From Paenibacillus sp. ACRRX (GTDB taxonomy: Bacteria > Bacillota > Bacilli > Paenibacillales > Paenibacillaceae), in contig NZ_JAKRNK010000001.1 in NCBI RefSeq assembly GCF_022346885.1, positions 1,178,001-1,242,000 of the forward strand: a stretch of 64,000 bases of DNA, read 5' to 3'. The position numbers were made by a program, and so were the translations under genes. This document shows, piece by piece, positions 19,054 to 31,800 of this stretch. How positions within the stretch are numbered: the stretch's first letter is position 1; the number at the start of each line of letters is the position of its first letter. The notes beneath the pieces are model-generated. The model saw only the letters and a program-made list of their open reading frames with translations. It ran no database searches and was not told where the DNA came from.

Positions 19054-19853
19054 AGCAGGTAGCGGCAGTGGCAAGAGTGCTAATGTTTGTCGTCCTGTAC
19101 GTTGCTGTAATGTTTGCTGTCAATGCGGTCCTTTATCAAGGAGCCATTTATGCACCTTTGCATGCATTTGTACAACGTAATGCCACGATCGTGATGGCGG
19201 CCGCAGATCTAGTCGCCTTGCTGCTGTTTGCGGTATTACTGCCACTATTCGGTACAACGCTAGTTCGTATCGGTTCCTTTAATCGCTGGAACACATCACA
19301 GGTGCTGCCGGTTATTGGGCTAGGATTAAGTCTTGGCGTATTTATTCTTTCCTTTACGAGAATACCGCTTATTGCGGAAGTCGCTCCCTCGATTGCCAAC
19401 TTGGTGACGTTTGTAGCTCAAGGAGAGCTCCTGTGGCTTGTGCTACTTAACAGCGCTATTATCGGAACGTTATTCGAAGAATGGCTATTTAGAGGAATCA
19501 TTTATAACAGCTTGCTTGAGAAGTTTAATAGCATGGTTGCAATTATAGGTCAGGCTTTATTGTTTGGTGTTGTATTTATGGATGTTGTCGTAGGAAGCTT
19601 TGCTGCGCTTGGCGCCATATTATATGCCCTTGTGCGGTATTTTACTGGGTCACTGTGGCCTGTTCTGATTACACATGCAGCCAGCACAACTACGATTATT
19701 GTGCTATCGCTACTTATAGATGGAACGGATTCGGGCGTAGCGATGAAAATGCTGATCGTAAGTGTGCTAATCCTTGTTGGCTGCATGGCCGCGATTTGGC
19801 GTAATGGAAGGAGGAGGAGCTTGGATGTTTCAATTACAGCTGTTGGAAAATGA
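19050..19853 (+). CDS. CPBP family membrane protein 3
   Basis: This 267-aa polytopic membrane protein has an intact first motif (EEWLFR) and retains His in the last motif (LITHAAS), but the FxxxH motif reads LLFGVVF without His. Of the three CPBP proteins in this operon it keeps the most catalytic residues. Its start overlaps the stop of the preceding gene and its last 29 bases overlap the start of NRPS 2, whose ribosome binding site lies inside this gene. The tight packing shows it is part of the biosynthetic operon. A role in self-protection or in processing or localising a membrane component is possible; nothing in the sequence decides between them. Confidence 0.75.
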   Translation: MKQVAAVARVLMFVVLYVAVMFAVNAVLYQGAIYAPLHAFVQRNATIVMAAADLVALLLFAVLLPLFGTTLVRIGSFNRWNTSQVLPVIGLGLSLGVFILSFTRIPLIAEVAPSIANLVTFVAQGELLWLVLLNSAIIGTLFEEWLFRGIIYNSLLEKFNSMVAIIGQALLFGVVFMDVVVGSFAALGAILYALVRYFTGSLWPVLITHAASTTTIIVLSLLIDGTDSGVAMKMLIVSVLILVGCMAAIWRNGRRRSLDVSITAVGK

Positions 19854-22800
19854 GGCGTTAGAAAAGATGGAAGACGATAAGCTAGACGGATACATAGCAG
19901 AAGCTTCCTTACACGATATTGCCATCATTGGGATTTCGGCGAAGCTGCCTCTTTCCGCAACGTATGACCAGTTCTGGGAGTGTCTGCAGCAAGGGGTGGA
20001 TGCTGTGGGGCCATTCCCTGACAGTCGTCGACTTCAAATGAAACCTTACCTAAACAAACTGCGGGTAAACGAGGAACGAGTCGTTTTTTTTGAGGGTGCT
20101 TATCTGGAGGACGTGTCCGAGTTTGATTATGCATTTTTCCGTCTATCTCCCCATGAAGCCGCTCTGATGAGCCCTAACCAGCGTATGTTTCTGCAGACTG
20201 CATGGCGGGCGATCGAGGATGCTGGTTATGGCGGCGATGGACTACGCGATACGAGAACAGGTGTATTTGTGGGTCATAATGCAGATACACTTCATGATTA
20301 TAAACGTGTGCTGGAAACGTTGAGCCCACAATCGCTTTCTTTGGCGGCAGCAGGCAACTTGAGCCCGATGATTGCAAGCCGCATCTCTTATTTGCTTAAT
20401 TTCAGAGGGCCGAGTCTCAGCATAGATACGGCATGTTCGTCATCTCTGGTCGCGATTCATCTTGCGTGCCAATCACTTAGAAACGGAGAATGTGACACGG
20501 CGCTTGCAGGAAGTGTCAAATTAAACCTGCTGCCGATGGATACGGGCATCCGGCTCGGCATTGAAGCGAGTGATTATCGGGCAAAGCCGTTTGACGAGGC
20601 TGCCGACGGAACGGGGATCGGCGAGGGTGTTGTGGCTTTTGTTCTAAAGCCGCTTCATAAGGCAGAGCAGGACAACGACTATATTTATGCTGTTATTAAG
20701 GGTGGTGCTATGAATCAGGATGGTGCGTCTGTCGGGATTACAGCGCCAAATGCGGTGGCGCAGGAAGACGTTATTATTCGGGCTTGGCAGGATGCGGGTA
20801 TCGACCCTGAGACGGTCAGTTATATGGAGGCCCACGGCACGGGGACAGCACTTGGCGATCCGATTGAAATTGAAGGCATGACGCGGGCATTCCGCCGCTA
20901 CACTGGGAAGCGGCAGTTGTGCGCTATCGGCTCAGTGAAAAGTAATGTGGGCCATTTGGATCATGCAGCAGGCATGGTCGGCATGCTGAAAGCGGTATTA
21001 GCGCTGCGGGCCAGGCAGTTACCGGCTACCTTGCATTTTCAGCAGCCGAATCGCAGTCTATCTTTGACAGAATCGCCCTTGTATGTCAATGACCGACTTT
21101 CAGCGTGGAAGCCGCATGAGGAGCATGCGGCAACACCTTTACGCTGTGGGGTGAGCGCATTTGGTATGAGCGGTACCAACTGCCACATCGTGTTGGAAGA
21201 GGCAGCACGGTTAGATGTATGCGCAGATCATCCCGCACTAAACACCAGCGAGAATCGTTTCACAACACAATCAGCAGCTGCAAAAAAAGAGGGACGTTGG
21301 CACTTGTTTACGTTATCTGCCCAAACAAAAGCCGCATTAAGAAGGATGGCAGCAGAATATGCGCTGCGGATTGCATCAGCTCCAGCCAGTTGGAGTCTGG
21401 CCGACGTTTGTTACACTGCGCACATAGGACGCGGTCATTATGCATACCGCCTTGCCATTTTAGCCTGTGATCTGCAAGAGCTTGTCGTTAAGCTGCGATT
21501 GGCAGGTGAACAGTCGGATTTTATCGATAAAATGATGATGGTAGAGCAGGAATGTCCGTCAAGCTTCTCGTTTGCTGATATGTCTACTACGGCTATAACA
21601 GATCCCAAGCTTGAACAGGTGCATTCAACCTGTGGTGAAACCATCATGGATGGAATCTATGGCGGGCGGGTGTCCGAATTTCTATTTGCTGAGGCTGGGG
21701 CACAGAATTCGACTGTATCCGACCAACTGCTTCTAGCAGACAAGCTGACAAATGTGAGTCCTGATTGGCTGGAAGATAACCGTCTGGTACAGAAGTTAGC
21801 TCAGTCGTATATACAAGGGGCCTATATATCTTGGGATCGTTTATACGGCAACCAAGTTTACCGCAAGCTACCGCTGCCGGGATATTCCTTCGAACCGACG
21901 CAGTGCTGGGTGGAACCTGCTGCTGTGTCTTCTTGGGACTCACTTTTCTTGACAGGGGATCCTGGACAAGAGACGGAGCTGCCGCCAGATCTGGCGGTGG
22001 AAATGAAAACAATTCTTGCTGACTGGCGGCGCAGATATGAGACTTGGCTTAGCACTCGTAATCCTGTTCTACCGCATGTTCGGCTCATTGCTTCACGGAG
22101 CTTGACAGGCAGTGATTATGACACAGCCCAAGTTCTGGTGATTGGCGAAGACTATAACTCGGTGGAGCAGCAGATTGCTGACTGGTGGGGAGATACGCTC
22201 GGTTATGAGGAGTTGGAACTGAACCGTTCCTTCTTTGAGCTTGGTGGCGACTCGATAATGGCACTTAAGGTGATGAACCTTATTTATGATAAATGGCAGA
22301 TCCGACTTGAAGCTGCTCAATTATTTGCTTCGCCAACGATTAAGCAGCTGGCTCACCTCGTTGCGGAACGAATAAATGAGTCGTTGCACGACGATCCCAT
22401 TCCGCGGCTGCCTGAGCAGGAGACTTATGCTGTATCGCCAGCGCAACGCCGCCTATATCTGCAGCAGCAAGCAGCTCCTGCGGACAAGAGTTACAACTTG
22501 CCGGAAACGCTGCGATTAGAAGGAGCACTCGACGTTATCAAGCTGGAGCAGGCGCTGCAGACGTTAATCGCCAGACACGAAATGCTTCGAGGTTCATTCC
22601 TGATCGAAGACGGCGAGATTCGGCAGCGCATTTCAGACAAAGTGCCTTTTCATCTCCCTCTGATCGAGGCTAATGAGTCGGAAATGTCTGAGCTGCTCAG
22701 ATCACACCATGCTCCTTTTCAGTTGGAGCAGGCTCCGTTGCTGCGGGCGGCGCTGTTCAGAATCTCTGAAGTTGTGTATGTACTATTTCTGGATATGCAT

Positions 22801-25800
22801 CACATTGTATCAGATGGAACTTCAACAGGCTTGTTAATTAAAGAAATAATGACGTTATATACAGACGGTGAACTGCTGGAACAGAGTGTCTCTTACCGCG
22901 ATTATGCCGCATGGCAGTTGGAGCGGAGCCATACGGAGGCGATGGAAGCACATCGCCGATTCTGGCTTAATCAAGGTCTCATGGACATGCCAGTGTTGGA
23001 ACTTCCGACGGATTTCGCCAGACCTCCTGTCAAAAGTAATGTAGGCGAGACGTTTGACGTGTACGTATCGGCTGAATTAACGGCAAAGCTGCACCGTTTG
23101 GCACAAGCACAGCACTGCACCTTGTTTCCAGTACTTTTATCAGCTTATTATACGCTGCTCGCCAATTACTCCAATCAAACTGACATTGCGGTAGGAACGC
23201 CGATAGCAGGTCGATCGCGAACCGAACTGGAATCCGTGATTGGTATGTTTGTTAACACAGTTGTCCTGCGCAGCTATCCAGAATCAGACAAGACGTATCT
23301 CGAATATGTCAAAGAGGTTCAGGATACGATCCTGGCATGCATGGAACATCAGTATTATCCATTCGAAGAGCTGGTGTTAGGTCATGAGCGTTTTGATCCA
23401 AGCCGCAGCCCGTTGTTTGATACGATGTTTGTGATGCAAAATCTGGATATGCCGGAACTGAAGCTTGGAGAGGTACAATGCATCCATCAGCGATATGATC
23501 ATCGGACGGCTAAATACGATCTAATGGTTCAGGCAGTTGAACGAGGGGAGCAACTGAGGCTAGTTGTGGAATACAGCGCAGCCTTGTTCCGACGCGAGAC
23601 AGTACAGGTAATGATGAACCGTTATGTATATCTGCTTGAGCAGATGGTGGAGGCGCCACACTTAACATTAGGCAGTTATCGTATATTAACTGCTGAGGAA
23701 GAACTAGAATTAAGAACTTCGATCTGCTCCAACGTGGGGCCTTCGTTTGGTGAGATAGAGGGGATTCATCGGCGCATGGAGCGAATGACACAGCTTTATC
23801 CAGCGCGTACAGCGGTTGAATGTGGGCCAGACAAGCTCTCTTACCGGGAAGTGAATGAGCAGGCTAATCGTCTCGCTCGCGCACTGAGAACGAATGGGGT
23901 CAGTAAAGGGACTATTGTTGCCGTTATGGCTGAACGTTCCGTTAGACTAATTGTCGGTTTACTTGCTGTACTTAAAGCTGGAGGGGCATATATGCCGATT
24001 GATCCTTCTAATCCTGCAGATCGAAAAATGTATATGCTGCAAGATAGCGGGGCATCCGTTCTCTTAATAGAAGGGGAAAATCAGACGCTCCCATTTGCAG
24101 GAGTAAGTATCGATTTAGCAAGTGATCAATGGCTTGCAGGAGAGGCAAGTAATTTAGATTTGCCCACAGATCCGGATGATCTGATGTACGTCATTTATAC
24201 GTCTGGATCCACGGGACGTCCGAAAGGGGTAATGATTGCTCACAGCAACTTTTATAACTTTGCCTACTCCATGAATGCTCTCTATGAAAATACGATCACA
24301 CCTGAAGATCGGTTTTTGAGTTTGACCAATCTATCCTTTGATGTCAGTGTGTGCGAAATGTTCACACCGCTTATGTTTGGAGCAACACTTGTATTTTATC
24401 CGGATAGCGGTGTGCTGGATGTAAGAGCCATTGCTCGCAGCATCAGCGGATCAGGCATAACCTTTGCATATTTACCACCCACCTTACTGGGTGAGTTGGC
24501 TGCCTTACTTGAGAAACATTCGGATTCACTACGCTTGAACAAGCTGCTCGTCGGGGTAGAACCGATTAAAGACAGCACATTAGCCAAATTTAAGCGTTTA
24601 AATCCGGAAATGCGCATTATAAACGGGTATGGACCGACGGAATCTACCGTGTGCTCCAATATGTACGTATTCCAGGAACACGTAGTGGAAGGTCGCAATG
24701 TGCCAATTGGCAAGCCTATGCACAACGTTGAAGTGTACTTGCTCGGATATGGCAACAAGATCGTACCGACAGGCATTACTGGCGAATTGTGCATAGCCGG
24801 AGCTGGTCTTGCCCGTGGTTACTGGAACAAGCCGGAATTGACAGCGGAACGGTTTGTGCGTCATCCGTTGTTCCAAGACAAGACACTATACCGGACAGGT
24901 GATTTGGCCAAATGGCAGCCCGAAGGCAATGCTGTATTTATTGGTCGTATCGATCATCAGGTGAAAATACGAGGCTATCGCATTGAGCTGGGTGAGATCG
25001 AAGTTCATCTGTGTGAATACGAGGGCATACGACAGGTACTTGCGGTTACACGTGAAGAGGAGCATGGGCTTAAATATATTTGTGCATATATCGTCGGGGA
25101 CCAAAATATTAGTGGGCTGACGCTAAGGAAATTTTTAGCTGCTCGCCTTCCTGAATATATGATTCCGTCATATTTTGTATCACTTCCAGCTATTCCACTC
25201 ACGGCAAACGGCAAAGTTGACCGCCATGCGCTGCCAGAGCCGGACAAGCTTGCTGCATTAAGCGAGACAAGAGTGAAGCCGCGTACAGAAAAAGAAATGA
25301 TGGTTGCAGAATTGTTCCGTGATATCCTCGGGATACCTGATGCAGGTATTCACGAACATTTCTTTGAATTAGGAGGTCACTCGCTTAAGGCGACGATGCT
25401 AGTGTCTCGATTAAGCCAAATGTTTAACGAGGAGATTCCTGTGTCAGTCGCATTTGAACGGCCTACAGTAGCGGAATTGGCGGAATATTTAGAAGAGAGA
25501 GAGCTTGTTCGGGGAGGCAGTACAGATAGAGATAACATGCTTGGCAGAGCGGAACAGACAAGAGAAGTAATTGCGTCAACCGTACGTGCTGACCGTTATC
25601 CGACAACTGCAGCTCAACATCGTCTTTACTTGCTGGACCAGCTTCATAACGATAGTGTTGCGTACAATATGCCGGCTGCGGTAGAGGTCGTGGGAAATTT
25701 GGATTACAAGGCGCTTGCAGAGGCGCTGCAAGGTCTGGTAGATCGCCATGAATCACTACGAACTTCTTTTGCCGCAGATCACGACAAATCGGTACAAGTT

Positions 25801-28800
25801 GTACACGAAAAAGCAAGGATTGTACTGACAGAGCGGCAGGCAGTGGCAGGGGAAGAAAAGAAGATCATGGGCGAATTTGTCCGACCATTTGACCTCGCCA
25901 CTTTTCCGCTGATCCGAGTGGAATTGGTTACGCTGGTAAGTAAGGAATCCGATTCTGAACAGCTGCAGACGAAAAATATGCTGTTGTTTGATATGCATCA
26001 TATTATATCGGATGGATTCTCTATGGCTGTGCTGATGAAGGACTTGACAGCGTTATATGCAGGAGTATCACTAGCCCCGTTGTCTATACAGATGAAGGAT
26101 GTCGCAGTATGGCAAGAGCGGCAGCTTCAAGGCACGGTTATGCTGGAGCAGGAACAATACTGGCTGGGGGTATTTCAGGGCGAACTGCCTATATTGAAGC
26201 TACCTGCTGATTATAAGCGACCTGAACTACAGAGCTATGAGGGAAGCCAGATATGGTTTGAAGTGGATCGTGAGTTAAGCGCACGAATTCGCACTAGCGC
26301 GAAGACGTGTGGTGTGACGTTGTACACGTATTTACTAGCGGGATACTTTACGCTGCTCAGCCGTTACAGTGGACAAGAGGACATCGTAGTGGGTACGCCG
26401 GTAGCTGGACGCACGCAAATCCAAATGGAACAAATTGTTGGCATGATGGTTAACACCGTGGCAATTCGAAGCGAGGCGAATCCCGATCTGACCATTAAGG
26501 AGTATGTCTCACGGTTGCAGCGCCGCATCATTGAAGCGATGGAGCGTCAGCATTACCCGTTTGAACGTTTGGTTGACAAGCTCTTTACGGCAAGAGATAC
26601 AAGTCGAAATCCTTTGTTTGATACGATGTTTATTATGCAAAATATGGACAAAGCGGAACTGAAAGCAGCGGGCGTACAATTTAAGCCGATTCAATTGGAG
26701 CAGCAGATGAGCAAATTTGATCTGACGTTGGAAGCGGCAGAAGACAATCATATTCTGCGTTTCCATCTAGAGTATGCGACTCGACTCTTTGAACCTGCCA
26801 CTGTCGCTCGTATGGCCCGTCATTATGTGAAGCTGTTAGCTGAAATGGCCGCAGATCCTGCTCGCCAATTAAAGGAGCTTGAACTGCTTGGTGCTGATGA
26901 GCTTGATCTGCTGCTGACAATCGATAACAAGAAGGAGCATGCTGACGAGCTGTGCGGAAGTGAACAAAGTCATGGGGAGCAGTTGTCGATTTCCGATAAT
27001 CGGATGAAACGTGTCTACCAGTTAATTGATGAACAAGCAGCCAAGACCCCACAAGCAATTGCTATCATATGTGGGGGCGTATCGATAACTTATTACCAAT
27101 TAAATGAGCGGGCAAATCAGCTTGCTTATACACTTCGGCAGCGTGGGGTAGGACCGGGTTGTATTGTTGCACTATTGGCTGGCAGATCTACTGAGCTGTT
27201 GATCGGATTGTTAGCGATTCTAAAGGCAGGAGGTGCATATGTTGCCATCGATCCATCATTCCCAAGGGAGCGCATTGAACTGATGCTGGAGGATTGTGGT
27301 ACTAAGTTGGTATTGACTGAACGTGCATATGCAGGCTCGCTGCATGCTGCTGAAGAATGGCTGCTGGACGATCCGGATATGTACGCGGATAACAAGCGGG
27401 CTGCTCAATTGGAACAGGTTAACCATGAACATGATCTGGCCTACATTTTGTATACGTCAGGTTCAACGGGGCGGCCTAAAGGCGTCATGATTGAGCATAA
27501 AGGACTCAGTCACTTTATCGACGGCTTTGCGCAGCGGTTCGAGATGGCGGAGGGACAGGCGATCCTGGGACTAGCTACAGTCTCCTTCGATATCTTTATC
27601 GTTGAGACGCTGCTTCCATTAACGCTTGGTATGAAAATCGTGCTTGCTAATGATGAAGAGAAGAGCGATACGACACAATTAAGCGAATTAATCCGCAAAC
27701 ACCACGTACAGGTGCTTCAGACCACTCCATCACGCACGAAGTGGTGGATTGCTCAGTCAGGTGATCTGAGTGCTTGGCAGAACTTGCATATTTTAATGAT
27801 CGGTGCCGAGCCGCTGTCTCGACATTTGCTCTCTGAGCTGCAATCTAGCACGAAAGCACGCATTTATAATTTGTACGGCCCTACAGAAACGACGGTATGG
27901 ACAGCTGTTCAGGAAGTAACACATGTGGGACGTAGGTACGAAGAGCAAGAACAATCTCCACTGCAGTCAGACGAGCTTCTTGACCAGCAACCATTTAATC
28001 TACAGAGTCACCTTGAGCCTGCGGTTGAAATAACGATCGGAACACCAATTGCAGGCGCTGAGATGCTGGTGCTTAATGCAGACGGACGATTGCAGCCTAT
28101 TGGTGTCTTAGGTGAAATCCACATTGGCGGGGACGGGCTTGGGCGCGGATATATGGCGCATGAAGATTGGACAATGCAAGCATTCGTAGATCATCCTTAT
28201 CGGCAAGGTGAAAAATTGTATCGCACCGGGGATATCGGAAGACGCTTATCTAATGGACAATTTGCTTTTGCTGGGCGACGAGACCATCAAGTGAAAATTC
28301 GTGGCCATCGGATTGAATTAGGCGAGATCGAACACCAACTGTTGGCGCTGCAGTACGTGAAGGATGCCGTCATTCACGTGTGGTCAGCTCATCATGAAGA
28401 AGGTGATGTAGATGACTGTGAGTTATGTGCTTACATCGTCTGTTCGGATGAGATAACGACTGCTCAACTCCGCCAAGGCTTGCAGCGAAAGCTGCCGGAA
28501 TATATGGTGCCTACTTACTATGTTAAGCTGGATGCCATTCCTTTGACGCCAACGGGTAAGGTCGATCGTAAAGCGCTGCCGCAGCCGGGGCAAGCGGATA
28601 TCGCTGGGGAACGCATCTATGCCGAACTGATTAGTGATACGGAGAAGTCGCTTGCCTCTATATGGCAAGACGTATTAAGCCTTGACCGGATAGGTGCGGA
28701 AGATCATTTCTTTGATCAAGGCGGTCATTCCTTGAAGGCAGCTATGCTGGTGAACCGTGTTCGTGAGCAATTCGGAGTGAATTTACTGTTAAGCGAAGTA

Positions 28801-31800
28801 TTCCAGTACCCTACGTTAGCGGAAATGGCATCGAGAATCGATACGTTGGAGCCAGAGTCGTTCTTGGAAGGACAGCAGCAGAATCCGTTTGCAGACATAC
28901 TGGAGCCGATACAGCCTATAGCCCCATACGATAATATGACTGTTCAAGGTAGTCAGCCATTGTCTATTGGAACGGATATGAAGAAAGATGACTCAGCAGA
29001 TTTCCTAATGAACGCTGCATCTGCAGTTCAATCGGTCGCCGCGACTTCTGCTGACCGTGTCTTTAGGCCAGACACTGCTGAGGAACAGCAGCGCTCTGAG
29101 ACCAATGATTCGCGCTCGCAAATCCAAGCACAGGAACAACAAACTATAAATGTAGAGACACGTGTCACCTACCCGCTGTCCAGTGCGCAAAAGCGGCAAT
29201 TCATTTTGCAGCATCTCGGTGGCGACACCACGGCATACCATCTTCCTGTCGCGGTTGCAATCGAAGGTGAGATTGATTGCTCTAAGTTGGAACAAGCGCT
29301 AACAAGCTTGATTGAACGTCAATCGAGTTTGCGGACTTCTTTTGAAATGGTGGATGGGGAGCCTGTGCAGCGGGTTGAACCAGTCGTTGCTTTTAAAATA
29401 GACAAGGCTGTTGTGGATGAAGAAGAGTTATATGACAACATGGGCTGGGATGACGAGGCATTAAGTGGTCTGATGAAAACGTTCGTACGACCGTTTGACC
29501 TACAAGCAGCACCGCTCTTACGTGTAAGACTAGTTACACTGGTCAAAAAGATTGCTTTGACTGGAGATCTCATCGTGTGCTCGGATGCCCAAGCACAATC
29601 TCGATCAAATAATCGCCATTTGCTGCTGATTGATATGCATCACATTATTTCCGACGGTATATCGTTGATGATACTGGTCCGCGAGTTGGCTGCATTGTAC
29701 GGGCAGCAGCAGTTGGTGCCGCTTTCAGTATCGTATACGGACTATGCGAGTGTACAGCATTTGACACGGGAGAGCGATAGATACAAGCAGGATGAAGGTT
29801 ATTGGCTTAGCACGATGAGTGGCGAGCTGCCTGTTCTTGAACTGCCGACGGACATGCCGCGGCCTCGAATGAAGAGTAATGATGGTAAATGTCATTATTT
29901 TCATTTGGATGCTAAACTTACATCTGCTGCTAAGCAGTTAGCGAGAGCTGAAGGGACTACGTTATATACGGTGATGCTTACAGCTTATACGACGCTGCTT
30001 CATCAATTGACTGGTCAAGACGACATTATTGTAGGTACTCCAGTAGCAGGCCGTGACAGAAGTGATTTGGAGCACGTCATCGGAATGTTTGTCAGCACCG
30101 TTCTCGTTCGCAGCAGAACAGCTGGCAGCGAGAGAATCAGACAACGCATTCAGCGCATGCACAGTGACTTGATGCAGGCGTTTGAGCATCAGGCTTATCC
30201 ATTTGAGGACTTGGTGGACAAGTTGGCATGGAACCGAGACGCAGGACGGAACCCGTTGTTTGATACGCTATTTGCGCTTCAAAACATGGATGTCGCCCAA
30301 ATGAGTACAGGTAAAGTTTCATTTCGTCCACTTCCGTTCGAGAGGCGTGCAAGCCAATTCGACCTTACATTTGAAGCGGCAGAAGCAGAACAAGGTATCC
30401 GCATTCGCTTAGAATATGCCACTGCACTTTTTAAGCATACAACAATTGAACGGATGGCGGAGCAATATCGATATATACTCCAACAAATGACGAGCAGTCC
30501 TGACACCGAATTGGATGCTCTTGCACTTCTTGACGATAAGCAGCAGCAGATACTGCTTGCTGAGTGGGATCTTATCCCCACACTTGCCATGAAATCGACA
30601 GCGATGCCAGTCTATCGTTTGATCGAGCAGCAGGCGGCAATGACGCCAGACAGGACAGCTATATGGCATGAAGGTAGAGAGGTAACCTATCGTGAACTAG
30701 ACGATGGAGCCGCACAATTTGCAGTTAAGCTGCGCACGCTTGGCGTGGGACCTGATCGAATTGTAGGTATTCTAATGGGACGATCACCGGCATTGGTAAC
30801 GGCAATCTTGGCAATTCACAAAGCAGGAGGAGCCTATATGCCGATAGATCCTGCCTATCCGCAGGATCGGATACAGTATATGCTGCGAGACAGTGGTACC
30901 ACGCTAGTCCTGACCGATCACACAACTGTCGAGATCATCGAGGGCTGGGGCGAGCAGAAGGGATATAACCGATCGGTTATCAATGCAGATCCAGAAAAGA
31001 CAATCGAACAACAAGCTGGTGAAGCTGAAATTGGTTGGAATGGCTCTGTGCTGGATATAGAATCTTGGCTGCTGAATCTGAACAAATATGGAGCAGACCA
31101 ATCCCTTGAGAGTAACAACTATAGCGCATTGAATGATGATCATTATCCGTCGGAATTAAATGCAGTTGCATGCACGGATGAATTATCACGTCTTGCTTAT
31201 GTCATGTACACATCGGGTTCAACAGGTCGACCTAAGGGAGTAATGGTCGAACAGCGTGGGTTATCTCACTATATCGATTGGGCGCGAGGAGCATATGTTA
31301 CACAAGCTGCCGAGACGTTTGCGTTTTATTCTTCAATTGCCTTTGATTTGACGATTACTTCATTATTCGTTCCTTTAACAGGAGGGCATCGCCTGATCAT
31401 TTATGGAGATGATCTCACCATAGACGTTATATTGCAGCGAATCATGACAGAAGGTCAAGTCACAATTGCCAAGCTGACTCCTGCCCATCTGACGCTGCTT
31501 CCAGGTATGGATATCACAACAAGCACGGTACACTCATTAATCGTCGGCGGGGAGGAATTATCTACTTCAGTGGCAGCTCGGATCTCTAAAAATTGGCCAA
31601 TACCACTTGCCATTTACAATGAATACGGTCCGACGGAAACTGTTGTAGGGTGTATGCTGCATCTGTTCGATGAGCTGGCTGACAAAGGACCAGGGGTTCC
31701 CATTGGGAAACCGATTGCGGAAACGGCCATTTATGTACTAGACGCCAGCAGGCGGCTTGTGCCACCTGGCGTCATCGGTGAAATCTATATCGGAGGAGCC

